DNA of 64,000 nucleotides from Sphingomonas azotifigens NBRC 15497. GTDB taxonomy: Bacteria; Pseudomonadota; Alphaproteobacteria; Sphingomonadales; Sphingomonadaceae. How positions within the stretch are numbered: position 1 is the first letter of the stretch; each line of letters starts with the position of its first letter. The notes under the pieces are model-generated. The model had not been told where the DNA came from. It saw nothing but the letters and a program-made list of their open reading frames with translations, and did no database searches. Below, in pieces: positions 60,249-64,000 of this stretch. The position numbers and the translations under genes are program-made. Where the stretch lies: NCBI RefSeq assembly GCF_002091475.1, contig NZ_BCTR01000014.1, positions 1 to 64,000 on the forward strand. Reading direction: 5' to 3'.

Positions 60249-61115
60249 TCAGCCGGCGACGGCCTGCAACTGGTGGAGCACCGGCAGCACGGCGCGGTGC
60301 CGGTTGGCCTGATTGCGGAACGCCAGCGTGCCCGGCGGCGGATAAGCGCCGTTCAGACGCGCGATACAGTCACGCGCGATGCTGATCGTTTCGGTCAGAT
60401 GCTCGGCAAGCAGGCCGGACCGGTCGACGATGGCGATCGACACGCTTTCGACACCGTCGCTGGACGGGGTGGTCATCGCCAGCATGGCAGTCCCGCCCTC
60501 ATCCGAGAACACGTGGCGATCGCGACGGATGTCGGCGATCCGCGCGATCAGTTCGGCGGGCGGCACCACATCGGCGAGATCGGCAACTTCCGCATTCAGC
60601 CGGTGGATCAAGGCACGGACCTGCCGGTCGTCGAGCGATGCCATCAGGCTCAGCCCCACCGCGGAATGCAGCAGCGACGTCGCGCTGGCGAACACGTCGT
60701 CCACCGACATGTCGGTGGTCGTGCACGCGGTCATCCATTGCAGCTTGTTGGCATTGCGCCGTGCGATCCCGACCGCGAAATTGGTCCGGTCCGCGATCTC
60801 GCGCGCGACCGTTAATACCGGCCCCTCCTGGAAGAAGGGCTCACCCAGCCAGCAGCCGAGCAGCGGCAGACGGTGGGTCGGCAGGAATGCCCGCTCGTGC
60901 GCATCGTAGCTGAGATAGCCGACGGCCACCAGGCTGCGCATCAGTGCCGAGGTGCTCGACTGCGGATAGCCGAGATCGTTCGCCACGTCTCCGACGGTTG
61001 CCGCCCCGCGGCGACGATCGAAATATTCCAGAATCTCGAGCACGCGGACGGCCGATTTCACGACCTCCGGCATGCGGTGCTTGCGAGTGGCGACCCGTGG
61101 GGTGGCAACGTCCAT
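60249..61115 (-). CDS. IclR-family transcriptional regulator
   Basis: A 288-residue regulator with KSAVRVLEILEYFDRR, the helix-turn-helix DVANDLGYPQSSTSALMRSL, and an effector domain diverged from the other IclR (LHSAVGLSLMASLDDRQV, VFSDEGGTAMLAM). The ATG at 61115 is preceded by GGAGGAAACG. It is transcribed away from the SDR-ACAD-MaoC operon, with two short palindromes between them, which are its likely binding sites. Confidence 0.9.
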   Translation of the reverse strand: MDVATPRVATRKHRMPEVVKSAVRVLEILEYFDRRRGAATVGDVANDLGYPQSSTSALMRSLVAVGYLSYDAHERAFLPTHRLPLLGCWLGEPFFQEGPVLTVAREIADRTNFAVGIARRNANKLQWMTACTTTDMSVDDVFASATSLLHSAVGLSLMASLDDRQVRALIHRLNAEVADLADVVPPAELIARIADIRRDRHVFSDEGGTAMLAMTTPSSDGVESVSIAIVDRSGLLAEHLTETISIARDCIARLNGAYPPPGTLAFRNQANRHRAVLPVLHQLQAVAG

Positions 61116-61170
61116 GTCGTTTCCTCCGTCTCCTAACGCTGGTTCCAGTGGATCCGCTGCGCGGCCACAA

Positions 61171-61184
61171 TTCTGTTTACAGAA
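61171..61184. promoter_or_regulatory. Palindrome TTCTG-TTTA-CAGAA, possible IclR operator
   Basis: Perfect 5-bp inverted repeat with a 4-nt centre, between the IclR gene (start 61115) and the BadH-like gene (start 61250). It is AT-rich compared with its surroundings and does not fit the window-wide dyad, so it is a candidate site for the adjacent IclR protein. Confidence 0.5.
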
Positions 61185-61188
61185 CAGC

Positions 61189-61204
61189 GTTCATGTATAT
61201 GAAC
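61189..61204. promoter_or_regulatory. Perfect 16-bp palindrome GTTCAT-GTAT-ATGAAC
   Basis: Six-base arms around GTAT, 46 nt before the BadH-like start. Its inner 14 bases (TTCA-TGTATA-TGAA) fit the window-wide NTCA-YR-NN-YR-TGAN pattern, so it may be either a member of that set or a second IclR site. Confidence 0.55.
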
Positions 61205-61249
61205 ACCGCCGAGGGACGGTGTCAACGTCCGATTTGGAGAGCAAGGCAT

Positions 61250-62008
61250 ATGCGCGGTTTGGAAGGGAAGGCGATCATCCTGACGGGCGGAGCGAGCGGC
61301 ATCGGTCGCGACGCGGCCATCCGTCTCGCGGAAGAGGGCGCGAAGGTCGGCATTTTCGACCTTAACGAAGCAGGCGCGCAGGAAGTCGTCGACAGCATCG
61401 GCGCGGATCGTGCCGCCGCCTATCGCGTCGACATCAGCGATCGCGAGCAGGTCGCAGCCGCCATGGCGGCATTCGAATCGCACTTCGGGCCGACTCAGGG
61501 CCTCGCCAATGTCGCAGGCTGGGACTCGGCGCGCCTGTTCATGGACACCGATCCCGCCGTCTGGGACAAGGTGATCCGCATCAACCTCTATGGTCCGCTG
61601 GTGATGCATCACGTCGTCGTGCGCGGCATGGCCGAGCGTGGTTTCGGGCGGGTCGTCAACATTTCGTCCGATGCGGGCCGCGTCGGCTCCTCCGGCGAAT
61701 CGGTCTATGCCGCGTGCAAGGGCGGCATCATCGCCTTCACCAAGACGCTCGCGCGCGAGCTGGCACGCAACGGCGTGACCCTGAACATTCTGTGCCCGGG
61801 GCCGACCGACACCCCGCTGTTCAGCGACTTCACCAAGGACATGCCGGGGGGCGATCGACTGGCCGAAGGTCTCGCCAAGGCGATTCCGCTGCGCCGCCTG
61901 GGTCGCCCGGACGATTATGCCGGAATGATCGCATTTCTGTTATCCGACGACGCGGCCTTCATCACGGGGCAAACCATCAGTATTTCCGGTGGTCTCACAA
62001 TGGCCTGA
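61250..62008 (+). CDS. BadH-like SDR (2-hydroxycyclohexanecarboxyl-CoA dehydrogenase type)
   Basis: A 252-residue SDR. TGGASGIGRDAA, FDLNEAGAQ (NAD-type acidic residue), NISSDAGRVGSSGESVYAAC with CKGG (Ser, Tyr, Lys), LCPGPTDTPLFSDF and the end GQTISISGGLTMA closely parallel BadH of Rhodopseudomonas palustris as I recall it. BadH oxidises 2-hydroxycyclohexane-1-carboxyl-CoA to the ketone. With the following ACAD and the upstream crotonase this suggests a cyclohexanecarboxylate-type beta-oxidation module. ATG 61250 follows GGAGAGCAAGG. Confidence 0.87.
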   Translation: MRGLEGKAIILTGGASGIGRDAAIRLAEEGAKVGIFDLNEAGAQEVVDSIGADRAAAYRVDISDREQVAAAMAAFESHFGPTQGLANVAGWDSARLFMDTDPAVWDKVIRINLYGPLVMHHVVVRGMAERGFGRVVNISSDAGRVGSSGESVYAACKGGIIAFTKTLARELARNGVTLNILCPGPTDTPLFSDFTKDMPGGDRLAEGLAKAIPLRRLGRPDDYAGMIAFLLSDDAAFITGQTISISGGLTMA

Positions 62009-62020
62009 TGGGCGGTTCCC

Positions 62021-63196
62021 ATGACACAGATGAATGCCCTGTTCGCGTTGGGCGAGCAGCAGATCGCGGTACGTGATCTCGTTCGCCGCGTTGCGCGCGA
62101 AAAGGTGGCCCCCCGGGCTGCCGAAATCGACGCGACCGCGGAATACCCGCAGGACATGTTCGACCTGCTGAACGAACTCGGCCTGTTCCTGCTGCCCTTC
62201 CCCGAAAGCTATGGCGGGGCGGACGACCTGCTGTCCGGCTGCGTCGCCGTCGAGGAACTGGGGCGGGTCTGCTACAACACCGCCTATATCCTCTTCATGC
62301 AATGGCTGCCGATCGGTGCGATCATCGGCGGCGGCACGGCGGAGCAGAAGGATCGCTACCTGCCCGATCTGGCGGCGGGTCGGACGCGCGGCGCCTTCTC
62401 GCTGACCGAATCGCAGTCCGGATCGGACGTGTCCGGCATCAAGACCCGCGCCGTTCGCGACGGCGCGGGGTACCGGATCAGCGGCAACAAGATCTGGTGC
62501 ACCAACGCCGCCAAGTCGGACTTCGTGCTGGTCGCGGCGAAGGTCGACGGTGCGGACAAGGCGGGGATCAACTTCTTCATCGTGCCCACCGACACCCCGG
62601 GGTTCGAGATCGGCCGCAAGGAAGACAAGAGCGGTGCACGCGGCGTGCCGTCGAACCCGCTGTTTCTCGACAACGTCGTCGTCGGGGAGGAGCAGCGGAT
62701 CGGGCCCGAGGGGGATGGCTTCCGCTGCGTCGTCGAGGCGCTGAACAGTTCGCGCCCGATCGTCGCTGCACGCGGCGTCGGACTGGCCCAGGGCGCCATC
62801 GACCATGCCACCGACTTCATCAGCACGCGTCGGGCGTTCGGACGCACGGTCTCCGATTTCCAGGGCATTCGCTGGATGATCGCCGATATGGAGATCCAGA
62901 CGGAGGCAGCGCGCCAGCTCACCTATCGCGCCGCGACGATGGTCGACGCCGGGATCACCGGCCAGGCCATGGCCAAGGCCGCGGCGATCGCCAAGACCTT
63001 CTCCAGCGACACCGCGATGAAGGTCGCGACGGACGCCGTCCAGCTGTTCGGGGCCGCCGGCATCTCGGCGGAATATCCGATCGGACGGTATTTCCGCGAC
63101 GCCAAGGTCTTGCAGATCATCGAAGGCACCAACCAGATCCAGCGCAACCTGATTGCGCGCACGATTCTGGGACGCGAGCAGGAAGCACGATCATGA
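62021..63196 (+). CDS. Acyl-CoA dehydrogenase, conventional type
   Basis: A 391-residue ACAD with FPESYGGADD, FSLTESQSGSDVSGIKT, ISGNKIWCTNAA, STRRAFGRTVSDFQGIRW (FAD contact) and QIIEGTNQIQRNLIARTILG. The complete EGTNQIQ motif indicates a self-sufficient homotetramer. It would oxidise a (cyclo)alkanoyl-CoA, perhaps cyclohexanecarboxyl-CoA given the BadH-like neighbour 12 nt upstream. It overlaps the next gene by 4 nt. Confidence 0.9.
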   Translation: MTQMNALFALGEQQIAVRDLVRRVAREKVAPRAAEIDATAEYPQDMFDLLNELGLFLLPFPESYGGADDLLSGCVAVEELGRVCYNTAYILFMQWLPIGAIIGGGTAEQKDRYLPDLAAGRTRGAFSLTESQSGSDVSGIKTRAVRDGAGYRISGNKIWCTNAAKSDFVLVAAKVDGADKAGINFFIVPTDTPGFEIGRKEDKSGARGVPSNPLFLDNVVVGEEQRIGPEGDGFRCVVEALNSSRPIVAARGVGLAQGAIDHATDFISTRRAFGRTVSDFQGIRWMIADMEIQTEAARQLTYRAATMVDAGITGQAMAKAAAIAKTFSSDTAMKVATDAVQLFGAAGISAEYPIGRYFRDAKVLQIIEGTNQIQRNLIARTILGREQEARS

Positions 63197-63678
63197 ACGA
63201 CACGAACGACGACTATCCGGTGATCGGCCTCGGCTGCGCCTATGAGGATCTGCCGCTGGGACGGAAATTCCGCACGATCGGCCGGACCTTGTTCGAAGCC
63301 GATCTGGTGGCCTTCACGACCTGCACCGGCATGACCGAAGTGCTGTTCACCAACCTCGAATTCCTGAAGGCGGAAAGCGACATCAAGCGCCAGGTGATCC
63401 CCGGCGCGATGGTGTTCACCTTCATCGAAGGGCTGCTGGTCCAGTCGACGATGCAGCACACGGGGTTTGCGTTCCTCGGCATGGACTTCAAGATCGAGGG
63501 CCCCACCTTTGTCGGGGACACGATCCACGCCGAATGCGAGGTGATCGAGAGCCGGCGCAGCAGCAGCCGCCCGAACCGTGGCCTGGTCCGCACCCTGAAC
63601 CGCGTGTTCAAGCAGGATGGCAGCCATGTGCTGACCTACACCCCGCTCCGCATGGTGAAGGCGCGCACCACGGGCTGA
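63193..63678 (+). CDS. MaoC-like hot-dog-fold protein with altered active site
   Basis: A 161-residue single hot-dog protein. YEDLPLGRKFRTIGRTLFEADL matches the start of MaoC-like hydratases, and PGAMVFTFIEGLL with DFKIEGPTFVGDTI forms the central helix and following strands. The hydratase motif DxNPxH is absent; the corresponding stretch reads CTGMTEVLFTN, without the Asp/His dyad. It may be a non-catalytic partner, a thioesterase or a binding protein. It is translated with the ACAD (ATGA overlap), and a strong terminator follows. Confidence 0.82.
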   Translation: MNDTNDDYPVIGLGCAYEDLPLGRKFRTIGRTLFEADLVAFTTCTGMTEVLFTNLEFLKAESDIKRQVIPGAMVFTFIEGLLVQSTMQHTGFAFLGMDFKIEGPTFVGDTIHAECEVIESRRSSSRPNRGLVRTLNRVFKQDGSHVLTYTPLRMVKARTTG

Positions 63679-63707
63679 CGCGAACTGGGACGGCCGGAGA
63701 ACAGAAA

Positions 63708-63735
63708 GAGGGCGGGATCAGACGATCCCGCCCTC
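63708..63735. terminator. Bidirectional hairpin terminator
   Basis: GAGGGCGGGATC and GATCCCGCCCTC form a perfect 12-bp stem around AGAC, followed by CTTTCC on the plus strand and TTTCTG on the minus strand. It lies between the convergent MaoC-like and P450 genes. Confidence 0.8.
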
Positions 63736-63748
63736 CTTTCCTATCCGG

Positions 63749-64000
63749 TCACCAGACCAGCGGCAGGTGCTCGAAACTGCCGTTGACGCCGGTCTTGAGC
63801 CGCGGCGCATCGGCGGGATCGAGCGCGAAGTCAGGAATGCGCGTCAGCCATTCCTCGAGCAGGATCTTGAGCTCGAGACGCGCCAGCATCGAGCCGGGGC
63901 AGACATGCGGCCCTGCGCCGAAGGTGGTCTTGCTGCCCGACTTGCGGGTAAAATCGACCGTCAGCGGATCCACATACTCGGCCGGATCGACCGCACCAAG
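63749..64000 (-). CDS. Cytochrome P450, CYP101-like, N-terminal part cut by window edge
   Basis: Only the last 83 codons are present; the frame is open to the right edge. The haem loop FGAGPHVCPGSMLAR with its Cys, then EEWLTRIPDFALDP and the end HLPLVW, closely resemble the C-terminus of P450cam and the P450 at 42507-43730. It is probably another terpenoid hydroxylase served by the ferredoxin at 45807. Confidence 0.88.
   Translation of the reverse strand, partial: LGAVDPAEYVDPLTVDFTRKSGSKTTFGAGPHVCPGSMLARLELKILLEEWLTRIPDFALDPADAPRLKTGVNGSFEHLPLVW

Noticed and set aside
2015..61204. CRP/FNR or KstR binding sites as explanation of the dyad
   Set aside because: CRP sites are TGTGA-N6-TCACA, the opposite arm order, and the mycobacterial KstR/KstR2 consensus as I remember it does not fit ATCA-N6-TGAT.
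1..64000. Mobile elements, tRNA/rRNA genes, CRISPR arrays
   Set aside because: No transposase, integrase, repeat-spacer pattern or tRNA cloverleaf was noticed; the only repeats seen are the two 98-bp elements.

Overview
The window is GC-rich, densely coded DNA from an alphaproteobacterium, most likely a sphingomonad (Sphingomonas, Novosphingobium, Sphingobium or a relative). The pointers are a TonB-dependent receptor of the sphingomonad type, many short-chain dehydrogenases (SDRs) and SnoaL-like proteins, P450s resembling CYP101, frequent GTGA/ATGA gene overlaps, and two copies of a GTCACCCCGG...CCGGGATGAC intergenic repeat. No rRNA, tRNA, transposase, phage gene or CRISPR array was seen.

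Nearly everything is a catabolic gene. I count ten acyl-CoA dehydrogenases (ACADs), eight crotonase-family proteins (one fused to a 3-hydroxyacyl-CoA dehydrogenase), eight SDRs, three P450s (one cut by the right edge), a putidaredoxin-like ferredoxin, a Rieske oxygenase, a KstD-like flavoprotein, an acyl-CoA ligase, a class III CoA-transferase, two thiolase-fold proteins (one paired with a DUF35 protein as in steroid side-chain aldolases) and a 2-oxoacid dehydrogenase complex. This looks like a peripheral and beta-oxidation-like pathway for a bulky alicyclic substrate such as a steroid, bile acid or terpenoid. The exact substrate cannot be read from the sequence. No extradiol ring-cleavage dioxygenase or Baeyer-Villiger monooxygenase is present.

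Layout: 1-1745, a secreted zinc-protease-like protein running off the left edge, probably unrelated. 2.1-9.0 kb, uptake and first oxidation (two SDRs, TonB receptor, MFE-2-type SDR, MFS transporter). 9.1-13.3 kb, a phosphatase, two APH-fold kinases and an alpha/beta hydrolase. 13.3-15.7 kb, SDRs. 15.9-22.0 kb (minus), a 2-oxoacid dehydrogenase with an unusually split E2, then a serine hydrolase and a GMC oxidoreductase. 22.1-31.2 kb (minus), ACAD pairs, CoA ligase and crotonases. 31.4-41.1 kb, FadJ-like protein, another ACAD pair, crotonases, aldolase/DUF35 pair and thiolase. 41.2-46.9 kb, P450s, Nudix hydrolase, nitronate monooxygenase-like protein, ferredoxin and a 6-oxocamphor-hydrolase-like C-C hydrolase. 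46.9-54.5 kb (minus), crotonase, SDR, ACAD, CoA-transferase, KstD-like protein and Rieske oxygenase. 54.6-58.4 kb, ACAD, DMT transporter, Old Yellow Enzyme, SnoaL. 58.4-63.7 kb, two IclR regulators and a module resembling cyclohexanecarboxylate degradation. A third P450 is cut by the right edge.

The most striking non-coding signal is a 14-bp dyad, NTCA-YR-NN-YR-TGAN (best sites ATCA-N6-TGAT). I found it by eye in essentially every promoter-bearing intergenic region (18 sites) and in none of the convergent ones. It would unite these transcription units into one regulon, and its regulator is not evident in the window.
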